Positions 43,846 through 52,895 of a DNA stretch of 64,000 bases are shown one piece after another. Below the pieces are notes generated by a model, which saw only the letters and a list, made by a program, of their open reading frames with translations, made no database searches and had not been told where the DNA came from. A program made the translations under genes and the position numbers. Positions within the stretch are counted from its first letter, which is position 1. The number at the start of each line of letters is the position of its first letter. The stretch comes from Prevotella sp. (lineage in GTDB: Bacteria > Bacteroidota > Bacteroidia > Bacteroidales > Bacteroidaceae). The stretch spans positions 1 through 64,000 of the forward strand of contig JAFUFJ010000009.1 of NCBI GenBank assembly GCA_017469955.1, given 5' to 3'.

Positions 43846-46179
43846 ATGAGAAGAATAGCTACCATTGCCCTGCTCCTGCTGATGACGATTCCCAGCCTGG
43901 CAGTGCTTAAAGAGAAAAATCTGGATAACACATTGTCGATCCTCCGCAGCGAGCTTGTCGAGAGTCGCAAGGAGCTAATGCAGCAAAGCGGACTGATGAA
44001 AGAGCAACGAGAGATGGTGTTCAACAACATTATGGACATCATGAACAAAAGCAATCAGAACTTTTTGATGCTCTATTCACAGAAGCCGGGCTACATTTTC
44101 GACTTGACATACGCATGTCACGAGGCCACGGAGCAATACGCACAGTTCCAGCGCAACGTGCTTCCTTTCCGCACTTTCCTACAGAACAACGACACCGAGA
44201 TTGCCCGCTACGACAGTCTCATTGCCAATCTTAGCCAAATGAACTTGGTGAGACTCAGCGAAAAAGCCAAAATCGACCGCAACGTATGCCTGACATTGGC
44301 CGTGAACATACGCCGGACGCTGAAGGAAAACAGCGAACAGTTCACCGACTACATCAACTACTATAAGATGACCGAGCAGCATCTCAGCCATCTAAATGAC
44401 TACGCCAACAACCGCTACAACGACATACAAACCAGTATTTTCAGAAACGGAAGCGAAAACTATCTCACCATTCTCGGCCACCTCGGAACCGAACTGCGCA
44501 CGACAAAAAGCACCTTCGTCGACAAATACAGGCCCGAACAGCCCGTAACCTCGCAATGGAGCAGCTATGTGATACTCGGACTCTTCATGATTGTGCTTCT
44601 GTGTGTGGCCATTGCCATTGGGCTAAACTTGCTTGTAGTACGTATCCTGGACAGCCACAACTGGCTGCCCGAATGGGTAAAGACCAAGCAGACCTGCCTC
44701 GTGCTCACGACAAGTGTGCTGACGATTGCCGTCATTCTTGGCCTTGTGAGACTCATCTTCAAAGACCAGAACTTCGTCATCATGGCCAGCGGACTTCTCG
44801 TTGAATTCACATGGCTGTTAGGAGTCATCCTGATTTCGCTGCTGATCCGCCTCAACGACCAGCAGATCAAAAGCGCATTCCGCATCTACACACCGCTCAT
44901 CGTCGTAGGATTCCTGGTCATCACTTTCCGTATAGTCTTGATTCCAAATGCACTTGTCAACCTCATATTCCCACCCATTCTGCTCGTATGCATGCTGTGG
45001 CAATGGAGTGTCATCAAACGACACAACAACAACATCCCACGGTCTGATGTGCTATATTCCTACACCTCACTGGCCGTATTCATCGCCTCTGTCGTATGCT
45101 CATGGCTGGGATATACACTGCTTAGCGTACAACTGCTCATCTGGTGGATCATGCAGCTGACCTTCATTCTGACCATCACATGCATAAGAGGACTGCTAAA
45201 AGGATGGGCTGCAACACGGGGATACGACAAGGAACCCATCACAAAGACATGGTTCTTCAGCCTCATCAGCGACGTCGCCCTGCCCGTCTTAGGAGTATTC
45301 TCGGTCATGATCTCCATCTATTTTGCATCCGACGTATTCAATCTCAGCGACACCACACGCGAGATTTTCTCACGAAACTATATCAATGCCTCAGGCATCA
45401 AGGTGAGCCTGTTTGCCCTTGCACAGGTGCTCAACCTATATTTCCTCTTCAAATACCTCAACGTTACGGTGAAGGAACTGCTGCGCATCTATTTTGAAAA
45501 GAGCGACATGTCGACGGCCGACACCCGAAACATGATGGTGAAGAATGTCATTCAGGTGGTTGTCTGGGGCGCATGGATGCTCATCAGCCTTGGCATCCTG
45601 CACGTAGACAACAAGTGGCTGGGCATTATTGCAGCAGGATTCTCGACAGGTATCGGTTTCGCTATGAAAGACATCCTTGAGAACATATACTATGGAATAT
45701 CTCTCATGGCCGGACGAGTAAAAGTGGGAGACTTGATTATCTGTGACGGAATCCGCGGAAAGGTTTCTTCCATCAGCTACACATCTACCATGCTTGAAGC
45801 CGTAGACGGTTCGGTAATTGCTTTCACAAACAGCCAGATGTTCACCAAGAACTACAAAAACATGACCAAAAACCACGGATATGAGCTCGTGGGATTGGAC
45901 GTGGGTGTCGCCTACGGAACTGACATAGAAAAGGCTAAACAGCTGTTGATCGATGCCATCAGCAAGCTCGACTGCGTCGATCACAGGCGGAAACCCGGCA
46001 TTATTCTGAAAGAGTTCGCAGACAGCAGTGTCAATCTGAGAATCACTGTTTGGCTACCCGTGCTCTCGTCATACGGTGACAGTGGCCGTGTATTGGAATG
46101 CGTTTATAACACGCTTAATGAAAATAACATTGAGATTCCGTTCCCGCAACGCGACCTGCACATTATCACAAACGGATGA
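43846..46179 (+). CDS. Large MscS-family mechanosensitive channel
   Basis: A 777-residue inner-membrane protein. It has a signal peptide (about 1-20) and a periplasmic helical domain (about 21-235). Several membrane helices follow (about 240 to 560). The MscS core starts with the pore-lining helix AAGFSTGIGFAMKDILENIYYG and continues with the beta domain GRVKVGDLIICDGIRGKV and the cytoplasmic alpha/beta end. The layout is that of the large MscS paralogs (MscK/YbdG/YnaI type) rather than small MscS. The expected role is to open under membrane tension and relieve osmotic stress. It is a single gene with its own promoter. Confidence 0.9.
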   Translation: MRRIATIALLLLMTIPSLAVLKEKNLDNTLSILRSELVESRKELMQQSGLMKEQREMVFNNIMDIMNKSNQNFLMLYSQKPGYIFDLTYACHEATEQYAQFQRNVLPFRTFLQNNDTEIARYDSLIANLSQMNLVRLSEKAKIDRNVCLTLAVNIRRTLKENSEQFTDYINYYKMTEQHLSHLNDYANNRYNDIQTSIFRNGSENYLTILGHLGTELRTTKSTFVDKYRPEQPVTSQWSSYVILGLFMIVLLCVAIAIGLNLLVVRILDSHNWLPEWVKTKQTCLVLTTSVLTIAVILGLVRLIFKDQNFVIMASGLLVEFTWLLGVILISLLIRLNDQQIKSAFRIYTPLIVVGFLVITFRIVLIPNALVNLIFPPILLVCMLWQWSVIKRHNNNIPRSDVLYSYTSLAVFIASVVCSWLGYTLLSVQLLIWWIMQLTFILTITCIRGLLKGWAATRGYDKEPITKTWFFSLISDVALPVLGVFSVMISIYFASDVFNLSDTTREIFSRNYINASGIKVSLFALAQVLNLYFLFKYLNVTVKELLRIYFEKSDMSTADTRNMMVKNVIQVVVWGAWMLISLGILHVDNKWLGIIAAGFSTGIGFAMKDILENIYYGISLMAGRVKVGDLIICDGIRGKVSSISYTSTMLEAVDGSVIAFTNSQMFTKNYKNMTKNHGYELVGLDVGVAYGTDIEKAKQLLIDAISKLDCVDHRRKPGIILKEFADSSVNLRITVWLPVLSSYGDSGRVLECVYNTLNENNIEIPFPQRDLHIITNG

Positions 46180-46216
46180 ACCGGCAGCCTGCTGCGAATA
46201 TCAAATATGAAAGAAC

Positions 46217-46261
46217 TATGGCATTCTGGCCTCAACACAGGCAGGATGCCATAATTCTTTT
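46217..46261 (+). terminator. Terminator between mscS-type gene and small ORF
   Basis: TATGGCAT (46217-46224) pairs with ATGCCATA (46246-46253), with an inner CCT/AGG pair, followed by ATTCTTTT. Confidence 0.75.
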
Positions 46262-46415
46262 AGGCATAGCAGGTAAGGTATATATAGGCCAAGACCGTCA
46301 ATACCACAAGTAGCAGGACGCTCTTAATCAGACAACTGGCAATCTTCTTGACAACAAGCACAACGACAACTATTGCTACAAGGCACAATATATAAAAAAG
46401 AAAGTCTTCACTCAT
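46260..46415 (-). CDS. 51-residue membrane protein
   Basis: A short frame from ATG 46415 (complement) encoding about 51 residues. It starts MSEDFLFYILCLVAIVVVVL, continues VVKKIASCLIKSV, and ends in a second hydrophobic helix LLLVVLTVLAYIYLTCYA. Two membrane helices joined by a basic turn make a convincing small membrane protein. It follows the RluA gene by about 73 bases in the same direction and ends at the terminator of the convergent mscS-type gene. No family name or function is known to me. Confidence 0.6.
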   Translation of the reverse strand: MSEDFLFYILCLVAIVVVVLVVKKIASCLIKSVLLLVVLTVLAYIYLTCYA

Positions 46416-46488
46416 GGGTTGAATTGCTTTACGATGAATTCAAAAACCTACACCTTATTAATATATATAGCCAGGAAAAGAATTCCGG

Positions 46489-47388
46489 TTACTTAAATAA
46501 TTTGCTGAAGGACGACGGTATGGGCGTCTCAAAATCCATGCGTTCGCTGGTAATCGGATGCCAGAAACTCAACACATATGCATGCAGGCATAAGCGTCCT
46601 GCAGGGTCATAGCCGTTGCCATATTTGATGTCTCCGCAAACGGGATGGCCGATATCTGCCGAATGAACACGAATCTGATTCTTGCGACCAGTCTCCAGTT
46701 TATACTCAACCAATGAATGTTCTGGAGTGCGTTTCAACGTACGGAAATGCGTTACGGCATACTTTCCGCCATTGTCAACAGGCGAAGAATAGGTGATATA
46801 GGCGGAATTATCCTTCAGCCAGCTTGCAATAGTCCCCTCATCTTCTTCCATTTCACCACTAACCACAGCAACATAGCGTCGGTCGTAGACGATCTCTCGC
46901 CAGTTATGTTCCAATATCTGTTCGGCTTCCATATCCTTGGCATAGATGAGTAGTCCGCTGGTATCACGGTCTAATCGATGAACGACATGCGCACGACATT
47001 TCTGCCCAGATTTTCTAAAATAGTCGTCAAGTACCTTTTTAACATTAAGAGAAGAATGGCCTGCAGCCATCGAAAGAATACCGATATTCTTCTCTATCAC
47101 GACAAGATACGGGTCTTCATATACAATCTTCACATATCGGTTTTTGAAGGTTTCCTGATTTTTCTTCGACTTGCTGACGGCTATTTTCATTCCTACTTCT
47201 ATCGGAAAATCGAAACGGGTAACGGTCTTCCCATTCACCCTCACCCCCTGTCCTTGAAGCGTTGCCTTGATTTTATTTTTAGTTCCTTTCAAATTCTTTA
47301 GTAGCCATTCAAGCAAAGGGGCATTTTCTGTTGCCACATAATGAACGTATTCATGCTGCTCCCTGGCAGGCTGTCTCACTTGATGCAT
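46489..47388 (-). CDS. RluA-family pseudouridine synthase
   Basis: A 299-residue RNA pseudouridine synthase. An N-terminal S4-like RNA-binding part (about 20-75) precedes the catalytic domain. The catalytic Asp140 lies in HRLDRDTSGLLI (137-148). Further family blocks are LVEYKLETGRKNQIRVH and GDIKYGNGYDPAGRLCLHA. Whether it modifies 23S rRNA or tRNA cannot be told. It starts 9 bases after the LuxR-hemerythrin regulator gene and is probably co-transcribed with it. Confidence 0.92.
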   Translation of the reverse strand: MHQVRQPAREQHEYVHYVATENAPLLEWLLKNLKGTKNKIKATLQGQGVRVNGKTVTRFDFPIEVGMKIAVSKSKKNQETFKNRYVKIVYEDPYLVVIEKNIGILSMAAGHSSLNVKKVLDDYFRKSGQKCRAHVVHRLDRDTSGLLIYAKDMEAEQILEHNWREIVYDRRYVAVVSGEMEEDEGTIASWLKDNSAYITYSSPVDNGGKYAVTHFRTLKRTPEHSLVEYKLETGRKNQIRVHSADIGHPVCGDIKYGNGYDPAGRLCLHAYVLSFWHPITSERMDFETPIPSSFSKLFK

Positions 47389-47397
47389 ATTGTTTGC

Positions 47398-48354
47398 CTA
47401 TAGTTTTACACTTGAAATATCAACCAGATTGTTTACAATGGCATAGATTGTCAGTCCTGCAGGAGAGTGTATTTGCAATTTTCGGGCAATATTACGGCGA
47501 TGGGTGATAACAGTATTGATAGAGATACACAAATGGTCTGCAATCTCTTTGTTAGTCATTCCCTGCACCAAGCTTACGATTACGTCCTTTTCCCGTTCGC
47601 TAAGTGCATCATTATTGTCTGGGGTTTGATTGATCATCTTGGAAATTTTGACCGACACATCGCTTTGACGCGAACGTTGCTCCAGCCTTCTGATCACAGG
47701 GATAAATATTTCTTCCTCCACCTCGGCATGTTGTCGCAGCCATACTTCGTTGTTATAAATATCATAAAGTGTGGCAGAAAGCTGGTTGTTGTGCAGTTTG
47801 TCTGACGGTAAATATTTGATGATAATATTCTTCAATTCGCGCAGTTTTTGGTCAGTTTGCCCATGATGCTTCGAGTAAGTCTCGATATCATAGTTCCCTG
47901 TCACTTGCCCATTAAGCAGAGCATCCACATATGGAAACACCATCTTCTCTTCGTACTTCATGTGCAGACGTATCTGATGAGCATATTCATCGTATAGTTT
48001 CAAGATGAGTTTGGCAAGATTGTTCTCCATATCAAGAGCCTCTGTCAGCTCTTTTCTTATAAAAGGCAATTGGAAATCCAGATAGTATGAGTGGGAGGCT
48101 TTTAGATATTGCATCAACGTAGGGATTGACAATCTGTCTGCATCATCAAAATCTCGATACCCATTAATGGTAAAATTCACTACGGCAAGAAAAGTATATG
48201 TATCTACATTTTGCTCTTCACACACCTCTCTTACCGCCTTGTCTCCAAAGCCAAGGTTAATGCCAAACGAACCTAAACTCTGCAAGATATTATAATTGTC
48301 CCTGATGATTGAGATCATGCTGTCATCAGCTTCATACATTTTTTGTTGCCTCAT
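47398..48354 (-). CDS. Hemerythrin-domain LuxR-type transcription regulator
   Basis: A 318-residue fusion. Residues about 25-65 (FGINLGFGDKAVREVCEEQNV) resemble the ScdA/RIC N-terminal domain. Residues 75-225 form a hemerythrin-like four-helix bundle with candidate di-iron ligands His88, His126/His131, Glu135, His163/His164, His209 and Glu213. Residues 251-313 are a LuxR/GerE helix-turn-helix (LSEREKDVIVSLVQG...NTVITHRRNIARKL). Hemerythrin domains bind O2, NO or sense iron state, so this is likely a regulator that couples iron or redox state to transcription. It is divergent from the porin-imelysin-cytochrome operon, a likely target. The target and ligand are inferred. Confidence 0.85.
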   Translation of the reverse strand: MRQQKMYEADDSMISIIRDNYNILQSLGSFGINLGFGDKAVREVCEEQNVDTYTFLAVVNFTINGYRDFDDADRLSIPTLMQYLKASHSYYLDFQLPFIRKELTEALDMENNLAKLILKLYDEYAHQIRLHMKYEEKMVFPYVDALLNGQVTGNYDIETYSKHHGQTDQKLRELKNIIIKYLPSDKLHNNQLSATLYDIYNNEVWLRQHAEVEEEIFIPVIRRLEQRSRQSDVSVKISKMINQTPDNNDALSEREKDVIVSLVQGMTNKEIADHLCISINTVITHRRNIARKLQIHSPAGLTIYAIVNNLVDISSVKL

Positions 48355-48405
48355 GATTGATACTTTTCAAAATATGTATAATAAAAGCGCACATCTTTAA
48401 TGCTG

Positions 48406-48413
48406 CAAAGGTA
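48406..48413 (-). promoter_or_regulatory. Promoter of the hemerythrin-LuxR gene
   Basis: Minus-strand -7 box TACCTTTG, about 50 bases before the start. Confidence 0.7.
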
Positions 48414-48590
48414 AACATTTCCATCGAAACTTCCAATAATCATATCTAAGTATTTTTAAGGATCTCTGCTCATTTTCGACACAAAAAAACAGCTGTTTTG
48501 TGCCATCTCCAAGCTGCATACAGTATTTAAATGGAGAGGAAAGACCTTTTCCATGGCAGGCAAGTCTATGGATTTACCAATTTTTAGGTA

Positions 48591-48621
48591 TTGTGGCTAT
48601 TATCTTTTTAGTGTAATTTTG
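48591..48621 (+). promoter_or_regulatory. Promoter of the porin-imelysin-oxidoreductase-ccsBA operon
   Basis: ATTG-type -33 element (TTG 48591-48593), 20 bases, TAATTTTG (48614-48621). The roughly 180 bases between this and the divergent regulator promoter would be the place for operators; I see no clear long inverted repeat. Confidence 0.75.
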
Positions 48622-48653
48622 CATCGAATTTAGAAACATATAAACGTAGAAAC

Positions 48654-49976
48654 ATGAAATTTTTCAAAAAACACACTGTCTTCATACTGGCATTAATATG
48701 TTCCACTATGCCAGCCACCATGACAAATGCACAAGACGCTCTTAATGACAGTATATCTAAAATAGACAAAAACAGCAGACTCACATTAGGAGGATACGGC
48801 GAGGCTGTTATCAGTCGCAACTTTTATAGCGATCACTTCAATCGATACAAATTCCCTGAACAGCACAAAGACGATTCCAGCCATGGACGTTTTGACTTGC
48901 CACACGTAACGGTAAACGTAGGCTATGATTTCGGACATGGATGGACGATGGGCATGGAAGTGGAGTTTGAACACGGAGGAACTGAGAGTGCGGTCGAGAT
49001 GGACGCCGATGAAAGCGGAGAATATGAAGCTGAAATTGAGCGCGGAGGTGAAGTCGCTTTAGAGCAGTTTTGGATTCAAAAATCCTTTTCAAGGCATCTG
49101 AACGTAAGGGCAGGTGAGATAATTGTTCCTGTTGGAAGCACCAATCAATATCATATGCCGACCGAATTCTTTACGGTATATCGTCCTGAAGGAGAGAATT
49201 CCATTCTTCCTTGTACATGGCATCAGACAGGTATCTCCCTTTGGGGACGCCTCCAACAATGGCGCTACGAGATTCAGTTCTTGTCAGGTCTCGACTCAGA
49301 ACGCTTCGGAGCTGAGAGCTTTGTTCATTACGGAGCTGGCAGTCCATATGAATTTAAGATAGCAAACTCCTATGCAGGAGCTGCACGTATTGACAACTAT
49401 AGCATCCCAGGAGTGCGAATGAGCATCAGCGGATACTATGGACATACCTTCAACAACACCCTGCGCAGCCACAATGCTGCCCGATACGAGAACTGTAAGG
49501 GGGCATTAGCTATCGGTGCTTTCGACTTTATGTTGAACCGATGGAACTGGATAGTACGAGGAAATGTTGACTACGCTCATCTGGGTGATGCGTCACTTAT
49601 TTCAGCTTTCAACAATTCATTCCCCACACATACCAGTCAAGACGGATCCCCATCAAAGCATCAACCCGTAGCAAAAAATGCCGTGGCTGCGAGTATTGAA
49701 GCTGGATACGACGTCTTTTCGCAGGTTCCTTCATTACGGGATACCCAGAAATTATATGTCTTCGGCCGCTATGAATACTACAATCCCATGGCTTCAAGTT
49801 CACACCAATCTTCCTATAAATGGTGCGAAAAAAATCGTTGGGCAGCAGGCGTCAACTACTATCCGGTAAAAGAAATCGTGGTAAAAGCAGAGTATTCGCA
49901 CCGAGGATTCAAGTCTCCTTACAACAATGAGCCAAGCCTCAACATCGGCATTGCCTACTCTGGCTGGTGGCTATAA
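48654..49976 (+). CDS. Outer-membrane porin-like beta-barrel
   Basis: A 440-residue protein with a signal peptide (about 1-26, ending TNAQ). Alternating amphipathic strands and aromatic girdles suggest a phosphate-selective-porin-type barrel (for example LTLGGYGEAVISRNFYSD at the start of the mature part, GIAYSGWWL with a C-terminal aromatic pattern at the end). A strikingly acidic loop lies at about 104-126 (MDADESGEYEAEIERGGEV), which could attract cations. It is the first gene of the operon and likely provides the outer-membrane path for the periplasmic proteins encoded next. Its selectivity is unknown. Confidence 0.8.
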   Translation: MKFFKKHTVFILALICSTMPATMTNAQDALNDSISKIDKNSRLTLGGYGEAVISRNFYSDHFNRYKFPEQHKDDSSHGRFDLPHVTVNVGYDFGHGWTMGMEVEFEHGGTESAVEMDADESGEYEAEIERGGEVALEQFWIQKSFSRHLNVRAGEIIVPVGSTNQYHMPTEFFTVYRPEGENSILPCTWHQTGISLWGRLQQWRYEIQFLSGLDSERFGAESFVHYGAGSPYEFKIANSYAGAARIDNYSIPGVRMSISGYYGHTFNNTLRSHNAARYENCKGALAIGAFDFMLNRWNWIVRGNVDYAHLGDASLISAFNNSFPTHTSQDGSPSKHQPVAKNAVAASIEAGYDVFSQVPSLRDTQKLYVFGRYEYYNPMASSSHQSSYKWCEKNRWAAGVNYYPVKEIVVKAEYSHRGFKSPYNNEPSLNIGIAYSGWWL

Positions 49977-50019
49977 AAGTGGAAATCAAGAAAATAGATA
50001 ACTATCAAAATCAAGAAAA

Positions 50020-51168
50020 ATGGAAAAGTTTTTTAAATCAGTCATGCTTTTTGCCATGACACTATCCCTGTCAATGGGATTTACAGCATGTAATGACGAC
50101 GACGACAATGACGATCCTTTCACAGAACAGGAAGAGCAACTCACAGCCGTCAACAAACAATTTGTCACAAACACTGCCATTGCCACCTATAAAGGATTAG
50201 CAGACGCATGCGAAGAATTACAGGAAAAACTGGAGAACATGAGCACTCAAGCCGATCTTCAGGAAGTATGCAACCTCTGGAAGAGCTCGCGTCAATATTG
50301 GGAGTGGAGTGAAGCTTTCCTTTTTGGAGCAGCAAGCGGCTATGGAATTGACCCTCATATCGACACGTGGCCATTCGATGTTACCGCATTCAACAACTTC
50401 ATGTCAAAGTTTAGTCCTGCAGAAAATGAAGACGATGCTGCCAATATCGATGAAATTGTGGCTACCGGACAGAACTTAACCGGATTCCATGCATTGGAAT
50501 ATGTGATCTTCCGCGAGGGACAACCACGCCAGATCACAGACATTACTGCTGATGAGATCTATTTTGCAAACTCCGTTGCTGCCGACCTTTACTTGTCTGC
50601 ATGTCGCTTAGAGGCTGCTTGGGCTGGTCTTGACAATGTGAAGAAATCTCGCCAGACATTGCTGGAGGAAGCAGAGTTAGAGCCTGCTGACGACTTCGGA
50701 ACAGAACTTTCAAATGCCGGAAAAGCAGGTTCTCGTTGGAAGACGGCGACTCTTGGTGCGATACAGATTATCGACGGTTGCCAAGATATCATCGGAGAGG
50801 TTGCCGATTCTAAGATTGCAGCAGCCTATAGTGGTGACGACCCAACCTATATTGAGTCACCTCACGCATACAACTCCATCCAGGATTTCTATGACAACAT
50901 CATGAGTTGCAAGCATGCACTGTACGGAGGCCTGACCGTAAACGGCAAGACTCCTGCCAGCGGTTCTCTGATGGCATACTGTCAAAAGGAATTCTCTACA
51001 GAAGCAAGTGCTGCCATGACGGCTCTTGAAAACGCCCTTGACAAGATTAACTCCATGGAGAGACCGTTCGTAAAGAACTACACTGACGCTTCCGCAGGTG
51101 TGGCTATTGAAGCATTGCACGAGTTAGACGAGGCTCTTGATGCCTTGAAAGACAAGCTGAATGGATAA
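50020..51168 (+). CDS. Imelysin-family lipoprotein (IrpA-like)
   Basis: A 382-residue lipoprotein (lipobox FTAC, Cys24) followed by an Asp-rich linker and an imelysin (peptidase M75) fold made of two helical bundles. The family GxHxxE motif is present as GFHALE (155-160). The family is tied to iron uptake: imelysins occur with EfeO and in the cyanobacterial irpAB operon, where IrpA pairs with a haem-containing oxidoreductase. The same pairing is seen here with the next gene. Located at the outer face of a membrane, most likely periplasmic. Peptidase activity is not expected for this group. Confidence 0.88.
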   Translation: MEKFFKSVMLFAMTLSLSMGFTACNDDDDNDDPFTEQEEQLTAVNKQFVTNTAIATYKGLADACEELQEKLENMSTQADLQEVCNLWKSSRQYWEWSEAFLFGAASGYGIDPHIDTWPFDVTAFNNFMSKFSPAENEDDAANIDEIVATGQNLTGFHALEYVIFREGQPRQITDITADEIYFANSVAADLYLSACRLEAAWAGLDNVKKSRQTLLEEAELEPADDFGTELSNAGKAGSRWKTATLGAIQIIDGCQDIIGEVADSKIAAAYSGDDPTYIESPHAYNSIQDFYDNIMSCKHALYGGLTVNGKTPASGSLMAYCQKEFSTEASAAMTALENALDKINSMERPFVKNYTDASAGVAIEALHELDEALDALKDKLNG

Positions 51169-51272
51169 AATAGCTTCTGACTATAATAATAAAGGTATCG
51201 CAGCAACTGTGTAAGGCAGTTGCTGTGTGCCCGTTCAATAAAATGAAAACTAAAATCAAAAAACAAGCACTT

Positions 51273-52892
51273 ATGAAGAAAGAGTTCCGTCTCATGCCAT
51301 TGATGCTGCTCGCAAGCATGGCGTTTTGCCTCAGCAACTGTGACGATAATGACGACCCAGAACCGACTCCTGTAGCCTATGATGAAGAGGAATTCTACTC
51401 AGGAGGGCGTCTTGGAACTGCCTTCAACGGATCAAAATCAGCCTTCGAACAGCCCACTCCTGCCGTTGAACAGGGGGGATTCAGCCACCAATTCCAGCTT
51501 GGTGAATATCTCTTTGAGCGCGATTTCAACCAGAACAAAGAAGGAGCATTCCGCGGTTTAGGTCCCGTGATGGTCCGCAACGGCTGCCTCTATTGCCATC
51601 CTGCCTACGGATACGGCAAACGTATGACCCGCTATCGCGCCAACGACATGGGGAATGGCTACCTGCTGGTTATCTATGACAAGCAGACTGAAGCCTACAT
51701 ACGTTCTGTTGCCGGCATGCCTCAAACCTTGGCAGTGTTGCCTTTCAAGGCTCCTGTCGATGAAAGCAAGATCACGATTGACTGGGTTGACTATACCGAC
51801 GAATGGGGAAACAAGTTTCCTGACGGAGAGTCATACAGTCTAATCTACCCGGAAGTCACCATTCCTGCTGACGCATACTATGCACCTATCATGGTATCTC
51901 GCAACGGAGAAGATGTTGAAGTTCCCGTTTCCGAGATCGGAGTCAAGCTGGAATCGACTATCGGCATCTACGGAACCGGCCTGCTTGACGCCATTTCTGA
52001 AGAAGACATCATCGAACAATATAAGAAAGAGGCCGCTGCAGGTGTCAACCTTAACCCAGCGATGTACAAGGATGGCGAATACGTAGGCTGGTACACCAAC
52101 GCTTTGTCCCCAGGCAAAAAGTGGGTGCGCCGCTACACTTATGCCCTGTCTCGCGGACCTGTACTCGACGCAGCCGGTGCCAATGCCATATGGAACATTA
52201 CCAATGTCACACGTTCCGACCGTCGCTACCACTACTTAGACCTGGCCGGAAAGTATTATGCCATCAAGTCTTCTCAGGATCCCGAAGTACAAGCCGACTT
52301 CTACAAGTACTTCCCTGAGTGGAACAAGACTGGCAATGTCGAGAAAGACATCTATGACTACCTGACGTCAAGAGAGCTTCCTGCAGAGATGACTGATGAA
52401 GAATTCAAGAACATCATGATATGGCATCGCGGCCTTGCTGTTCCGGCAGCCCGCAATGTTGACACAGAGAAATTCCAGACAGGCAAGAAACTTTTCAACG
52501 AGATTGGTTGTGCCTATTGCCATCGTCCGTCATGGACTACCGGCGACGACCACATCCAAGATCCTAACGGAATGTTTACAAAGGACACCGACATGCCACG
52601 CTATCCGAACCAGAAGATATGGCCTTATACCGACATGGTGCAGCACAAGTTGTCGATGAAGAACGACATTCGCACCGGCTGGTGCCGTACTACTCCGCTC
52701 TGGGGCCGCGGTTTGTCGCTCATAGTCTCTAACCATCAAGACCGCCTTCACGACCGTCGTGCACGCAATGTGACTGAAGCCATCATGTGGCACGGTTCCA
52801 AAGAGAGCGACGCACGTCAGTCTGTTGAGAATTTCCGCAACTTGACGAAGGAAGAACGCGATGCCGTCGTGACCTTCATCAATTCTATCTAA
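51273..52892 (+). CDS. Di-heme oxidoreductase (DUF1111/IrpB-like) lipoprotein
   Basis: A 539-residue lipoprotein (lipobox CLSNC, Cys23) with two c-type haem sites: CLYCH (105-109) and CAYCH (413-417). The region around them and the long insertion between the two haems match the 'di-haem oxidoreductase, putative peroxidase' family (DHOR, DUF1111), which includes IrpB. I infer that it oxidises or reduces a periplasmic substrate such as ferrous iron or a metal complex. The start ATG 51273 gives a clean lipoprotein signal; upstream in-frame ATGs at 51225 and 51243 add a basic leader. It lies 3 bases before the cytochrome assembly gene. Confidence 0.88.
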   Translation: MKKEFRLMPLMLLASMAFCLSNCDDNDDPEPTPVAYDEEEFYSGGRLGTAFNGSKSAFEQPTPAVEQGGFSHQFQLGEYLFERDFNQNKEGAFRGLGPVMVRNGCLYCHPAYGYGKRMTRYRANDMGNGYLLVIYDKQTEAYIRSVAGMPQTLAVLPFKAPVDESKITIDWVDYTDEWGNKFPDGESYSLIYPEVTIPADAYYAPIMVSRNGEDVEVPVSEIGVKLESTIGIYGTGLLDAISEEDIIEQYKKEAAAGVNLNPAMYKDGEYVGWYTNALSPGKKWVRRYTYALSRGPVLDAAGANAIWNITNVTRSDRRYHYLDLAGKYYAIKSSQDPEVQADFYKYFPEWNKTGNVEKDIYDYLTSRELPAEMTDEEFKNIMIWHRGLAVPAARNVDTEKFQTGKKLFNEIGCAYCHRPSWTTGDDHIQDPNGMFTKDTDMPRYPNQKIWPYTDMVQHKLSMKNDIRTGWCRTTPLWGRGLSLIVSNHQDRLHDRRARNVTEAIMWHGSKESDARQSVENFRNLTKEERDAVVTFINSI

Positions 52893-52895
52893 AGA

